From assembly GCA_014189435.1 (NCBI GenBank), contig CP050293.1:67001-131000 (forward strand): 64,000 bases of DNA, in the 5' to 3' direction. Shown here in pieces: positions 1 through 8,500 of the stretch; the first letter of the stretch is position 1; each line of letters begins with the position of its first letter. The notes under the pieces were generated by a model. That model was not told where the DNA came from and made no database searches. It worked only from the letters and a program-made list of their open reading frames with translations. The translations under genes and the position numbers were made by a program. The DNA is from Mesorhizobium loti. Its GTDB lineage: Bacteria; Pseudomonadota; Alphaproteobacteria; Rhizobiales; Rhizobiaceae.

Positions 1-181
1 CCACACCGAAGGCCTGCTGCTGCGCAACACGCAGGTCGCCAACCAGTTCGACCTCTGCGCGATCTCGCTGCCGATGCCAAGCACGGCGCTGCCGGCCGGA
101 TTGATGCTGGTGGCGCGCAACGGGCATGACCGGCGTCTGCTGCGGATTGCTGCTGAAATAGAATCGCTACTTGGCGCGTGA
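1..181 (+). CDS. Amidase, C-terminal fragment (5' end outside window)
   Basis: Only the last 59 codons are present, read in frame from base 2 to a TGA at 179-181. The peptide contains a TEG-LLLRNT stretch, then NQFDLCAISLP and GLMLVARNGHDRRLL. This matches the C-terminus of amidase-signature enzymes (AtzF/GatA family), where a conserved N-x-x-G/D-x-P-A-x-(S/T)-x-P segment precedes a hydrophobic strand ending GLM(L/V)-(A/V). The catalytic Lys-Ser-Ser triad would lie upstream and cannot be checked, so the substrate is unknown. The next gene is convergent, ending 19 bases downstream on the other strand. Confidence 0.7.
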   Translation, partial: HTEGLLLRNTQVANQFDLCAISLPMPSTALPAGLMLVARNGHDRRLLRIAAEIESLLGA

Positions 182-199
182 CCAGGGCTGGACTGACTA

Positions 200-586
200 T
201 CAGTGCGACGAACAGTGCTTGCGTTCGCTGTCCTTGGCGGTGCGCACGATGCGGGTCGCGACCAGCCAGGGCAGGCTGTAGTCCTTGCCGGTAATGGTCT
301 GGATGCGGTGTTCGATTGTCCCCCTGACGACGATCTTTCCGGCAGAAAGCGCATCGGAATGATCCGTTATCGCCTTGTCGGCCTGCGGCAATCCGCTGGC
401 GTCGATCGACACGCCCTTGATGACCGTGCCGGTGGCAAGGTCGAGCGCGCTGTTGGACGGGCACGGCGCCTTGAAGCAACGCAGTCCGTTGTCGCAATAG
501 ACATAGCTGCTTTCGGCCGCGAATGACGGCATGGCGCAGAGCGAACAACCGGCGACTATCAGGAATGCGAGGCGAGGACCGTACAT
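200..586 (-). CDS. Small secreted protein of unknown function
   Basis: Predicted protein of 128 residues. A clear Sec signal peptide is followed by an AFA-type cleavage site near residue 24. The mature part begins with a cysteine-rich segment (YCDNGLRCFKAPCPSNS, spacing C-x4-C-x4-C) and continues as a mixed beta-rich domain ending in CSSH. I do not recognise the family; small secreted proteins with a Cys-Pro motif of this kind are widespread in proteobacteria. The ATG at 586 is chosen; a TTG three codons upstream is also in frame. It converges with the amidase gene and is followed upstream by the dehydrogenase at 629. Confidence 0.6.
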   Translation of the reverse strand: MYGPRLAFLIVAGCSLCAMPSFAAESSYVYCDNGLRCFKAPCPSNSALDLATGTVIKGVSIDASGLPQADKAITDHSDALSAGKIVVRGTIEHRIQTITGKDYSLPWLVATRIVRTAKDSERKHCSSH

Positions 587-628
587 GGCTCCCAACGTTG
601 CGGAGAATTGGGGCGAAACAGCGATGTG

Positions 629-1609
629 TTACACGCTCGTCGGAAACCGCCGCCGATAGTGATCGACCACTTCGGGATTGCGCAGATTGACCGGCAGTTT
701 GCCCGCCAGCACCAGCAACGCCTCGCCTGCCGCGCCGACGCCCATGCGCATCATCGATTCCTCGGTGATGCCGGCCATGTGCGGCGTGATGATGACATTG
801 TCGAAGCCGAAATAGGGATGGTTCGACGGCAGCGGCTGCGTCGCAAACACGTCGAGCGCGGCGCCGCCGATGCGCCGTTCCTGCAAGGCCTCGATCAGGG
901 CGTCGTCATCGATGACCGGCCCGCGCGACACGTTGATCAGCAGCGCATGCGGTTTCATGCGCGCGATCCGCTCACGGCTGATCAGGCCGCGCGTTTCCGG
1001 CGTCAGCGGGCAGCATAGAACGATGATGTCGCTCTGCTCGACCAGGGCGTCGATCGACAGGAAACCGACCTTGTCGGGGGCCGGCTGCATGCTGCGCGTC
1101 GTTGCCACCACCTTCAGGTCGAAGCCGTGCGCGGCGATATGGCCGACCGCCTGGCCGACGGCACCAAGGCCGACGATGCCGATTGTCTTGCCGGCAAGCT
1201 CGATGTTGGCATTGGCGTGCTCGCGGCCGGCAAGCCAGCCTTTGCCGCGCAGGTCGCGGTCGACCCTGCGGAATTGCCGGAGCAACGCAAGCGCGGTGAA
1301 CATGACATGCTCGGCAACCGAGCGGGCATTGACCGCCGGCACGTTCGCCACCAGCACGCCGGCGGCGCTTGCTGCTTCCATCGGGATCATGTCGAGCCCG
1401 GCGCCATGGCGGATTGCCGCCCTCAGCTGCTTCGCGTCGTCGAAAAGCTGTGGCGGCAGCGGCGCGCGCACGATGACGATGTCGGCATTCCTTGCCTCCG
1501 CAGCCAGTGTGGCTGGATCGATGGCGGAGGCGACGACGAGCTCGCCGGCGCCGGCCAGCATAGCCGAGGCGCGCGGATGTAGAGGGTGGGTCGTGAGGAT
1601 CCGGGCCAT
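629..1609 (-). CDS. D-2-hydroxyacid dehydrogenase (PGDH-like)
   Basis: A 326-residue NAD-dependent 2-hydroxyacid dehydrogenase of the D-isomer family, probably interconverting a 2-keto acid and a D-2-hydroxy acid from sugar-acid catabolism. The Rossmann motif GIVGLGAVGQAVG is mid-protein, the substrate-binding Arg is in NVSRGPVIDD and the catalytic His is in ITPHMAG. The glutamate that pairs with that His in the family (the EP of DVF-x-x-EP) is Gln258 here (DVFATQPLP). This may be a subfamily feature or may lower activity. The ATG at 1609 starts where homology begins, 5 bases after the GntR gene, so it is the last gene of a four-gene minus-strand operon. Confidence 0.85.
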   Translation of the reverse strand: MARILTTHPLHPRASAMLAGAGELVVASAIDPATLAAEARNADIVIVRAPLPPQLFDDAKQLRAAIRHGAGLDMIPMEAASAAGVLVANVPAVNARSVAEHVMFTALALLRQFRRVDRDLRGKGWLAGREHANANIELAGKTIGIVGLGAVGQAVGHIAAHGFDLKVVATTRSMQPAPDKVGFLSIDALVEQSDIIVLCCPLTPETRGLISRERIARMKPHALLINVSRGPVIDDDALIEALQERRIGGAALDVFATQPLPSNHPYFGFDNVIITPHMAGITEESMMRMGVGAAGEALLVLAGKLPVNLRNPEVVDHYRRRFPTSV

Positions 1610-1614
1610 GTCGA

Positions 1615-2331
1615 TCAGGCGCTTTCGAGCGCCGAGCTTTGCGGCTCCTCGCCATGGCCCTCGATCAGGCCTTTCCAATAGCTCTCGGCACCCTGCAGAT
1701 GGGCGCTCATCAGCGCCTGTGCGAGATTGCCGTCGCGGCGCAGCAGCGCCTCATAAATCTGGATGTGCTCGGCATGCGAGCGCACGTTGCGCTCGGGGTC
1801 GTTGAAATAGATCGGCAGGCGCTGCTCGCCCATCATGTAGTAGACGGAACAGACATTGTGGAAGACGCTGTTCTTGGTGGCGCGCACGATCTCCAGGTGG
1901 AATTCGCGGTCTTCCCTGGCCAGGCCTTCGCCTGCGGCGATGCGCTCTTCCGAAGCTTTCAGGATTTCGCGCAGCCGCTCGAAATTCTCCTCGGTGGCGC
2001 GCGAACAGGCGAGCTCGGCCGCCTTGATCTCGTGGATCTTACGCAGCTCGACCGTCTCGTAGATCTGGATCGGGTCGAGCGGCAGGCCCGCGCGGGCAAA
2101 AAGCGCCATCGCTTCGACGCTGGCCTGTTTGGTGTCGATGTAGATGCCGGACTTGGCCCGGCGCTCGACGATGCGCATGGCTTCGAGGATGGCGAGCGCC
2201 TCGCGGATCTGGCCGCGGCTGACGGCGAAATGCTCCGCCAGTTCGCGCTCAGACGGCGTGCGGCCGGTCTCCTTGTCCGAATGGGAGAACAGGTAGGCGG
2301 CGAGTTCCGCGAGGAGGTTCTTTTCTTTCAT
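1615..2331 (-). CDS. GntR-family regulator, FadR/FCD subfamily
   Basis: A 238-residue transcription factor. Residues 1-65 form the GntR winged helix (TPSERELAEHFAVSRGQIREAL). Residues about 80-220 form an all-helical FCD ligand domain with the metal-ligand pattern D/E-x3-H (REDREFHLEIV) and a second His (SHAEHIQIYEALLRRD). FCD regulators usually sense small organic acids or sugar acids. The gene is embedded in the operon it probably controls, 2 bases after the enolase-superfamily gene and 5 bases before the dehydrogenase. A FadR-type half-site palindrome lies in the divergent spacer at 4736-4746. ATG at 2331 is the natural start. Confidence 0.9.
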   Translation of the reverse strand: MKEKNLLAELAAYLFSHSDKETGRTPSERELAEHFAVSRGQIREALAILEAMRIVERRAKSGIYIDTKQASVEAMALFARAGLPLDPIQIYETVELRKIHEIKAAELACSRATEENFERLREILKASEERIAAGEGLAREDREFHLEIVRATKNSVFHNVCSVYYMMGEQRLPIYFNDPERNVRSHAEHIQIYEALLRRDGNLAQALMSAHLQGAESYWKGLIEGHGEEPQSSALESA

Positions 2332-2333
2332 CG

Positions 2334-3503
2334 TCAATCGCGTTGCGCGTGCGCCTCCAGGAACCGCTCCGAAATGGTGAATCCCAGACCCGGTCTTTCC
2401 GGGATCGCTATCATACCGTCCTTGGCTTCGACAGTCTCTTCGATCAGATCGTGGATCATCGGGTTGGCGCCGAGCGAATATTCGACGGTAAAACTCGACG
2501 GCGAGGCGGCGCAGACATGCAAGCCGGCGAAGAAGCAGGGCGCGCCGGCCCACAGATGCGGCGCAAAGCGCAGGTTGAAGGCGCTGGCGATGGTGCCGAT
2601 CTTCATCGCCTCGCTGATGCCGCCGCAGAAGGCGGGATCGGGCTGGAAGATGTCGGCGGCTTTCAGCACGGCGAGGTCGCGGAAGGCATAGCGTGTCGCC
2701 TCGCTTTCGCCGGTGGCGATAGGAACGGCGCCGGATGCCCGCACTTCAGCCATGCCTGATTTGTCGTCGGCGATGATAGGCTCCTCGAACCAGGCGAGAT
2801 CCAGATCGTTGACGAGGCGGATGAAGCGCTTGGCTTCGGCCACCGTATAGGTGCCGTGCGCGTCGACCATCAACTCGACATCAGGGCCGAGCGCCTGCCG
2901 TGCGGCACGCACGCGGGTGGCGGAAATGTGTGCCGCGCCGTCCATGGCGCCGACCCGCATCTTCAGCGCCTTGAAGCCGCCCTTGGCGATATAGGATTTC
3001 AACTGCTCGCCGATGGCGTCGGCGGCTGCCCAGCCGCCGGACGCATAGGCCGGCATGCGATCGAGCTTGCGGCCACCGAGCAGCCGCCAGACGGGCACGC
3101 CAAGCGATTTGCCGAGAATGTCCCACAACGCGATGTCGACGGCGCTGATGGCCGCGATGCTCATGCCGCGCCGCGCCAGCTGCGGCATGGCATGGCCGGC
3201 GCGGGCGGCGCTGTCATGGCGCACGCCATTGTAGAGCATCTCCCAGATGACGCCGATGTCGGCCGGATCGCGGCCGATCAATTGCGGCCCGACCTCATGG
3301 TTCAGCATGTGGACGAGGGCGCCGTAGCTGCCGGCGCTGCCGGCGGCATTCTTGCCTTCGCCCCAGCCGACCAGCCCGTCATCGGTCTCGATGCGCAGGA
3401 TGGCGGCGTCGAAGGTCGTCACCTGGCCGAAGTCGCTGCGGTGTTGCCGAGCGGCTTCGATCGGGATGCGGACCCACCAGGCTTGAACGGTCTTGATGCG
3501 CAT
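2334..3503 (-). CDS. Enolase-superfamily dehydratase/racemase (MR/MLE type)
   Basis: A 389-residue member of the mandelate racemase/muconate lactonizing enzyme group. These enzymes abstract a proton next to a carboxylate; here acid-sugar dehydration or epimerisation is likely. The N-terminal capping domain is residues 1-125. The barrel then shows an LKMR motif (K-x-R in place of K-x-K), metal ligands Asp (VDAHG), Glu (WFEEP) and Glu (IATGESE), and a catalytic His (FAPHLWAG). All residues for Mg binding and catalysis are present. It is followed after 2 bases by its probable GntR regulator. The exact substrate cannot be read from the sequence. Confidence 0.85.
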   Translation of the reverse strand: MRIKTVQAWWVRIPIEAARQHRSDFGQVTTFDAAILRIETDDGLVGWGEGKNAAGSAGSYGALVHMLNHEVGPQLIGRDPADIGVIWEMLYNGVRHDSAARAGHAMPQLARRGMSIAAISAVDIALWDILGKSLGVPVWRLLGGRKLDRMPAYASGGWAAADAIGEQLKSYIAKGGFKALKMRVGAMDGAAHISATRVRAARQALGPDVELMVDAHGTYTVAEAKRFIRLVNDLDLAWFEEPIIADDKSGMAEVRASGAVPIATGESEATRYAFRDLAVLKAADIFQPDPAFCGGISEAMKIGTIASAFNLRFAPHLWAGAPCFFAGLHVCAASPSSFTVEYSLGANPMIHDLIEETVEAKDGMIAIPERPGLGFTISERFLEAHAQRD

Positions 3504-3562
3504 ATTCTTCCCCAGCCCGCCGCCGGTCAGGGCGGAAGGGCAAACTTCCCAGAGGCGGTCGA

Positions 3563-4450
3563 CTACTTGATCAGCGGCAGCAACGTTTCGGCGTTAATGC
3601 GCATCTGGTCGGTGTAGAATTTTTCCGTGAGCACGCTGGAGCCGTGGTCCTGGATGAACTTCAGTTGTTCGGGCGAGATGTCGACCGGATTGCGCTCGAC
3701 CATGTCGGGATAGGGTGCCGCCGGTGTCCGGTCGACGGGCGCGACGAATTCGTTGGTCAGCGCGCCGTCGTAGCCGATCTCCCGCAATGTGGCGACGATC
3801 TTCGGCCAGTCGATCTGGCCGAGGCCGGCGGCGAAACGGTTGTTGTCGGCGACGTGGAAATCGAACAGGCGCTTTCCGGCCTGCCGGATCGCGTCATAGA
3901 CGTTAAATTCTTCCATGTGGATGTGGTAGGCATCGAGACAGACGCCGCATTCGGGGCTGACCGCGTCGGCCAGTGCCAGCGCCTGTGCGCCGCGATTGAA
4001 CAGATAGGTCTCGAAGCGGTTGAGCGGCTCGACGGCGATCTTGACGCCGACCTTCTTGGCATGGGTGAAGCATTCCCGGGTCGCGTCGACAACCCACTTC
4101 CACTCCTCCTCCTCGGTGCCGTCAGGCACGACCTTGCCGACGGTCGCCGGAACAAGCGTGATGATCTCGCCATCGAGTTCGCTGACCATGGTCAGCACGT
4201 CCTTGACATACTGAACGGAGCGCTCGCGCTGACCCTGGTTCTTGGCGGCGAGGTTGCGCTCGCCCAGCATCAGCGTCACCGCGCCCCAGCAGCGGATGCC
4301 ATGCTCCTTCAACAGCGCCCGGGTCTCCTTGGTCTTGTACTGCTCGGGCTCGCCGGAAATCTCGATCGACTCATAGCCGAATTTCTTGATGCGCTTGAGC
4401 GTCGTCTCCAAGGGTTCCGCGCGCATCCAGTTGTGCGTCGAAAGATGCAT
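3563..4450 (-). CDS. Sugar phosphate isomerase/epimerase-like TIM barrel
   Basis: A 295-residue AP_endonuc_2/xylose-isomerase-like barrel. Such proteins act as isomerases or epimerases of sugars, hydroxypyruvate, inosose or keto-acids with a divalent metal. Metal-site segments are visible: EPLNRFETYL (Glu), CLDAYHIHMEE (Asp and His), FHVADNNR (His and Asp) and TNEFVAP (Glu). The start at 4450 is preceded by a good ribosome site (GGAAGGAC about 5 bases upstream). It is the first gene of the minus-strand group and is divergent from a second barrel of the same superfamily at 4851. Confidence 0.85.
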   Translation of the reverse strand: MHLSTHNWMRAEPLETTLKRIKKFGYESIEISGEPEQYKTKETRALLKEHGIRCWGAVTLMLGERNLAAKNQGQRERSVQYVKDVLTMVSELDGEIITLVPATVGKVVPDGTEEEEWKWVVDATRECFTHAKKVGVKIAVEPLNRFETYLFNRGAQALALADAVSPECGVCLDAYHIHMEEFNVYDAIRQAGKRLFDFHVADNNRFAAGLGQIDWPKIVATLREIGYDGALTNEFVAPVDRTPAAPYPDMVERNPVDISPEQLKFIQDHGSSVLTEKFYTDQMRINAETLLPLIK

Positions 4451-4735
4451 GGTCTGTCCTTCCCAATTCGTCTTTATGGTTCGCCTGCGACATGCATCGC
4501 CAAAAGGCGACGCAAGGGTTCCTCCCCAAGGCATCCCCAGCCTTTTCTCGCAAACTGGTTCGACCAATTGGGCCTGAAGGGAGGTCTACAGCAAATTCTC
4601 GGGTACGGCAAGAAGTGCGGGGACGCAACTTTCTGCGCGAATTATTTCATTGATTATATTGAGATATATATCCATTTCTCGTGTAGACTCAGGGTCTTGA
4701 GGGCGCTTAGCGAGGCTTGACCAAATTCCCATATT

Positions 4736-4746
4736 TGGTAATACCA
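4736..4746. promoter_or_regulatory. Candidate GntR/FadR-type operator in the 4451-4850 divergent spacer
   Basis: The 400-base spacer between the two divergent barrel genes holds the perfect 11-bp palindrome TGGTAATACCA. It fits the FadR-subfamily operator pattern T-N-G-T-N3-A-C-N-A exactly. An overlapping 6-bp inverted repeat (CCAAAT at 4721-4726, ATTTGG at 4733-4738) sits beside it. The spacer also has an AT-rich stretch (4640-4680) with a minus-strand TATAAT at 4653-4658. The GntR regulator at 1615-2331 is the obvious candidate ligand. This is inference; no other gene was seen in the spacer. Confidence 0.5.
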
Positions 4747-4850
4747 GAATGGTGGTGCTTGCAAGCGCCCGTTGAGAAAAGACCAAAGTGGCTGGCCCTG
4801 CTTCCAATCGGCGCTATGCTCGGTCGCGAGAACAATGAGGGAGGATGCCG

Positions 4851-5906
4851 ATGCCGACGACAATGAAGGGCCCTGGACTGTTTCTGGCGCAGTTCGCGGG
4901 CGACGCCGCGCCGTTCAACTCGCTGGCGTCGATCACCAAATGGGCTGCCGGTCTCGGCTACAAGGGCGTGCAGATCCCGACCTGGGACGCGCGGTTGTTC
5001 GATCTCAAGAAGGCGGCCTCTTCCAAGGCCTATTGCGACGAAGTGAAGGGCATCTGCGCGGACGCCGGCGTCGAGATCACCGAACTGTCGACGCATCTGC
5101 AGGGGCAATTGGTGGCGGTGCATCCGGCCTATGATGCGCAGTTCGACGGCTTTGCGCCGGCCTCGGTGCACAACAATCCGAAAGCGCGGCAGAAATGGGC
5201 GGTCGAACAGATGAAGTTCGGCGCCAAGGCGTCGAAGAACCTTGGCCTGAAGGCCTCGGTGAGCTTCTCGGGAGCGTTGGCCTTCCCTTACCTCTACCCG
5301 TGGCCGCAGCGGCCGGCCGGGCTGATCGAGGAAGCGTTTGCCGAACTCGGCAAGCGCTGGAAGCCGATCCTCGATGTCTATGAGGACAATGGCGTCGATA
5401 TCGGCTACGAAATCCATCCCGGCGAGGACGTGTTCGACGGCGCCACTTTCGAGATGTTCCTCGACGCGGTCGGTGGCCACAAGCGCTGCAACATCAACTA
5501 CGATCCGTCGCACTTCCTGCTGCAGCAGCTCGACTATCTGGAATTCATCGACATCTACCACGAGCGCATCAAGGCGTTCCACGTCAAGGACGCCGAGTTC
5601 AATCCGACCGGCCGGCAAGGCGTCTATTCCGGCTACCAGAGCTGGACCAACCGCGCCGGCCGCTTCCGGTCGCTGGGCGACGGACAGGTGGATTTCGGCG
5701 GCATCTTCTCCAAGCTGACGCAGTACAATTACGATTCCTGGGCGGTGCTGGAGTGGGAGTGCTGCCTGAAGCATCCGGAAGACGGCGCGGCCGAGGGCGC
5801 ACCGTTCATCGAGCATCATATCATCCGGGTCACGGAAAAGGCATTCGACGATTTCGCCGGTGGCGCTACAGACAAGAAGGTGCTGCGCGCCATGATGGGT
5901 ATCTAG
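4851..5906 (+). CDS. Sugar phosphate isomerase/epimerase (TIM barrel)
   Basis: A 351-residue xylose-isomerase-like barrel, longer than the other three in this window. Metal-site segments are GYEIHPGEDVFDG (Glu, His), NINYDPSHFLLQQ (Asp, His), KAFHVKDAEF (His, Asp) and AVLEWECCLKHPEDG (Glu). The ATG at 4851 is chosen because the Shine-Dalgarno AGGGAGG at 4838-4844 lies 6 bases upstream. An in-frame ATG at 4845 abuts that site and is unlikely. It is first in a plus-strand set with a Gfo/Idh dehydrogenase and a second barrel. That pairing is common in rhizobial pathways for inositols and unusual sugars, where oxidation to a keto-sugar is followed by isomerisation. Confidence 0.85.
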   Translation: MPTTMKGPGLFLAQFAGDAAPFNSLASITKWAAGLGYKGVQIPTWDARLFDLKKAASSKAYCDEVKGICADAGVEITELSTHLQGQLVAVHPAYDAQFDGFAPASVHNNPKARQKWAVEQMKFGAKASKNLGLKASVSFSGALAFPYLYPWPQRPAGLIEEAFAELGKRWKPILDVYEDNGVDIGYEIHPGEDVFDGATFEMFLDAVGGHKRCNINYDPSHFLLQQLDYLEFIDIYHERIKAFHVKDAEFNPTGRQGVYSGYQSWTNRAGRFRSLGDGQVDFGGIFSKLTQYNYDSWAVLEWECCLKHPEDGAAEGAPFIEHHIIRVTEKAFDDFAGGATDKKVLRAMMGI

Positions 5907-5917
5907 CTCGACTTTCC

Positions 5918-6034
5918 CTTCCTCTTGAGGGGGAGGGTGGCCCGAAGGGCCGGGAGGGGTCGGTTCATGCCGAGCTCTGCCTCAATGACCCGATCCGCTG
6001 CGCGGATCGACCTCCCCTCAAAGGGGGAGGTGAG
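5918..6034. repeat. Palindromic intergenic repeat, kind B
   Basis: This fills the gap between the barrel gene and the Gfo/Idh gene. It consists of two facing CT/AG-rich arms (CTTCCTCTTGAGGGGGAGG near 5919 and CCTCCCCTCAAAGGGGGAGG near 6010) plus an internal GGCCCGAAGGGCC hairpin and a GATCCGCTGCGCGGATC hairpin. It has no coding character and resembles the REP-like palindromes scattered through rhizobial genomes. It could form a stable structure within the transcript of the three-gene set. Confidence 0.6.
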
Positions 6035-6054
6035 CAACAGCCAAGGAGAAAAAC

Positions 6055-7242
6055 ATGGTCGGCGCATCGAAGTCGGAAACGGGAGGCGGCCCGATCCGCT
6101 ACGGCATGGTCGGCGGCGGGCAAGGCGCCTTCATCGGCGCGGTGCACCGGATCGCGGCGCGCCTGGACAACGACTTCGTGCTGGTCGCCGGCGCTTTGTC
6201 ATCCGACCCGGCGCGTGCAAAGGCCTCGGCTGTAGAGCTCGGGCTCGACCCCGACCGCAGCTACGCGTCCTATGCCGAGATGGCCAAGGCCGAAGCCAAG
6301 CGTCCCGACGGTATCGAGGCGGTGGCCATCGTCACGCCCAACAATGTGCACGTACCGGCGGCAAAGGCATTCCTCGAGGCCGGCATCCACGTCATCTGCG
6401 ACAAGCCGCTGGCAACCACACTGGCCGAGGCGAAGAAGCTGGCGGCGATAGTCGAGAAGACCGGCAAGGTGTTCGTGCTGACGCACAACTACACCGCCTA
6501 TCCTATGGTGCGGCAGGCGCGCGAGATGGTCGCCAAGGGCGTGCTCGGCGACATCCGCATCGTCCAGTCCGAATATCCCCAGGACTGGCTGACCGAGGAT
6601 CTCGCCGCTACCGGCCAGAAACAGGCGGCGTGGCGCGGCGATCCGAAACAGGCAGGTGCGGGCGGCGCGCTCGGCGATATCGGCACGCATGCCTACAACC
6701 TCGCCCGCTTCGTCTCCGGACTGGAGCTGGATTCCCTGTCGGCCGATCTCGACGCCTTCGTGCCGGGACGGCTGCTCGATGACAATGTCAACGTCATGCT
6801 GCGCTTCAAGCCTGCCGGCAAGACGCATCCGGCCAAGGGCATGATCTGGGCAAGCCAGGTGGCGCCCGGCCATGAGAACGGGCTGAAGCTGCGCATCTAT
6901 GGCTCGAAGGGCGGGCTGGAATGGGTGCAGGCCGACCCGAACTATCTCTGGTACACGCCGTTCGGCCAGCCGAAGCAGTTGATCACCCGCAATGGCGCCG
7001 GGGCGCTGCCGGTGGCAGGGCGTGTCAGCCGCGTGCCGTCAGGCCATCCCGAAGGCTATCTCGAAGGCTTCGCCAACATCTACCAGGAGGCCGCGCGCGC
7101 CATCCGGGCGGCGCGCCGCAAAGGCGGCAAGCCGGCCAAGGACGTCGTCTTCCCGACCATTCACGACGGCGTCGAAGGCATGGCCTTCATCGAGGCTTGC
7201 GTGAAGTCGTCGAAGAAGAATGGGGCGTGGACGAAGCTCTAA
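6055..7242 (+). CDS. Gfo/Idh/MocA-family oxidoreductase
   Basis: A 395-residue NAD(P)-dependent sugar or inositol dehydrogenase. The N-terminal Rossmann fold begins RYGMVGGGQGAFIGAVH (G-x-G-x-x-x-G) and carries the family motif CDKPLATT, with the EKP variant D-K-P. The C-terminal alpha/beta domain contains GALGDIGTHAYNLARFV, including the catalytic Asp/His pair. AAGGAG six bases before ATG 6055 is a strong ribosome site. Flanking barrel genes suggest that its keto-sugar product is passed to an isomerase. The substrate is not identifiable. Confidence 0.88.
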   Translation: MVGASKSETGGGPIRYGMVGGGQGAFIGAVHRIAARLDNDFVLVAGALSSDPARAKASAVELGLDPDRSYASYAEMAKAEAKRPDGIEAVAIVTPNNVHVPAAKAFLEAGIHVICDKPLATTLAEAKKLAAIVEKTGKVFVLTHNYTAYPMVRQAREMVAKGVLGDIRIVQSEYPQDWLTEDLAATGQKQAAWRGDPKQAGAGGALGDIGTHAYNLARFVSGLELDSLSADLDAFVPGRLLDDNVNVMLRFKPAGKTHPAKGMIWASQVAPGHENGLKLRIYGSKGGLEWVQADPNYLWYTPFGQPKQLITRNGAGALPVAGRVSRVPSGHPEGYLEGFANIYQEAARAIRAARRKGGKPAKDVVFPTIHDGVEGMAFIEACVKSSKKNGAWTKL

Positions 7243-7279
7243 AATAGAAATCCGGGGGATCCAGGGGGAGGGGGCGTCG

Positions 7280-8131
7280 ATGAAAATCGGCATGTGTATG
7301 TTCCTGTGGACGACGGCGGTGTCGAAGAAACACGAGCCGTTGCTGCGCGACATCAAGGCGACCGGTTTCGATGGCGTCGAAATACCGATCTTCGCAGGCG
7401 CGCCGGACGACTATAAAAAGCTCGGCGAACTGCTCGACCGGATCGGGCTGGAGCGGACCGCGGTTTCAGCCATGGGTGATCCGGCGATGAACCTGATCGC
7501 GGCTGATGCGGCGACGCGCAAGGCCGGTGTCGACTACATGAAATGGGCGATCGACTGCGCCAATGCGCTTGGCGTCAGCACGCTGAGCGGCCCGCTGCAT
7601 TCGACGCTTGGCGCCTTTTCCGGCGCTGGGCCGACGGCCGCCGAGAAAAAGCGCTCGGTCGCCTCGCAACGCGCCATCGGCGACCATGCCGGCAAGAAGA
7701 ACGTCACCATCGGGCTCGAGGCGCTTAACCGCTTCGAATGCTATCTCCTCAACACTATGGCGGATTTGTCGGAGCATATCGACGCGATCGACCGGCCGCA
7801 CATCAAGGCGATGTACGACACTTTCCACGCCAATATCGAGGAGGCTGACCCGATCGGCGCCTACACGAAACACCGTCGGAATGTCGTGCATATCCACATC
7901 TCCGAGAACGATCGCGGCGTGCCCGGGCGCGGCAACATTCCGTGGAAGGAAACATTCTCGGCCATCCGCAAGAGCGGCTACGACGACTGGCTGACGATCG
8001 AGGCGTTCGGCCGTTCGCTGAAGGATTTGGCGGCGGCGACCAAGGTGTGGCGCGATTTTTCCGAAACGCCGGAAGCGGTGTACCGGGATGGGTATAAGCA
8101 TATCAAGAACGGGTGGAAGAAAGCGGCTTAG
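7280..8131 (+). CDS. Sugar phosphate isomerase/epimerase-like TIM barrel
   Basis: A 283-residue xylose-isomerase-like barrel. Metal-site segments are GLEALNRFECYLLN (Glu), AMYDTFHANIEEAD (Asp, His), VHIHISENDRGVPGRGN (His, Glu/Asp) and LTIEAFG (Glu). The ENDRGVPG-x-G pattern is typical of D-tagatose 3-epimerase/D-psicose epimerase-like proteins, so a ketose 3-epimerase role is plausible. ATG 7280 follows a purine-rich GGGGGAGGGGG site and starts at the beta-1 strand (KIGMCMFLW). It is the last gene of the set, 37 bases after the dehydrogenase. Confidence 0.85.
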   Translation: MKIGMCMFLWTTAVSKKHEPLLRDIKATGFDGVEIPIFAGAPDDYKKLGELLDRIGLERTAVSAMGDPAMNLIAADAATRKAGVDYMKWAIDCANALGVSTLSGPLHSTLGAFSGAGPTAAEKKRSVASQRAIGDHAGKKNVTIGLEALNRFECYLLNTMADLSEHIDAIDRPHIKAMYDTFHANIEEADPIGAYTKHRRNVVHIHISENDRGVPGRGNIPWKETFSAIRKSGYDDWLTIEAFGRSLKDLAAATKVWRDFSETPEAVYRDGYKHIKNGWKKAA

Positions 8132-8259
8132 CATCTGATCGACGCAAAGACCTGTCGAGCGCAGCGCGACGAAGTGCGGGTCGACCCTTGGTGAGAGGCG
8201 CGATGATGATTGCGCCTGGTCCATTTTCTATCTGCGTTCGCGGCGGTTGCAAGGTGGTT

Positions 8260-8449
8260 CCCCCACTCCGTCTCGGCTTCGCCGAGCCACCTCTCCCCCT
8301 CCGGAGGGAGAGGAAAGGAAGCCTGGTGGCGCGGGGAGAGGAAGAAAGCCTCGGCCTTGGAGGACAGGCGCCGGCTCGGACAGCCTTGCGCCTTTCCTCT
8401 ACCCCGTCGATCGGGGAGAGGTGTCGAGCGAAGCTCGACGGAGTGGGGG
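8260..8449. repeat. MITE-like inverted-repeat element, kind A copy 1
   Basis: About 190 bases lie between facing termini: CCCCCACTCCGTC at the left, GACGGAGTGGGGG at the right. Inside each end is a short hairpin (CTCGGCTTCGCCGAG left, GTCGAGCGAAGCTCGAC right) and then facing CCTCTCCCC/GGGGAGAGG blocks. A related copy is at 20469-20627. It occupies most of the 8132-8500 spacer between the convergent barrel gene and phnE2. I see no reading frame that looks real. The remaining spacer holds nothing recognisable. Confidence 0.65.
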
Positions 8450-8500
8450 TCGACCCTTTGGCGCCGGGCGAGGCGATGCGTGCGCTTCTGCGTCACAGGG

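Noticed and set aside
4586..4863. Short minus-strand frames in the 4451-4850 spacer
   Set aside because: No ribosome site, no recognisable features, and they overlap the regulatory palindrome.
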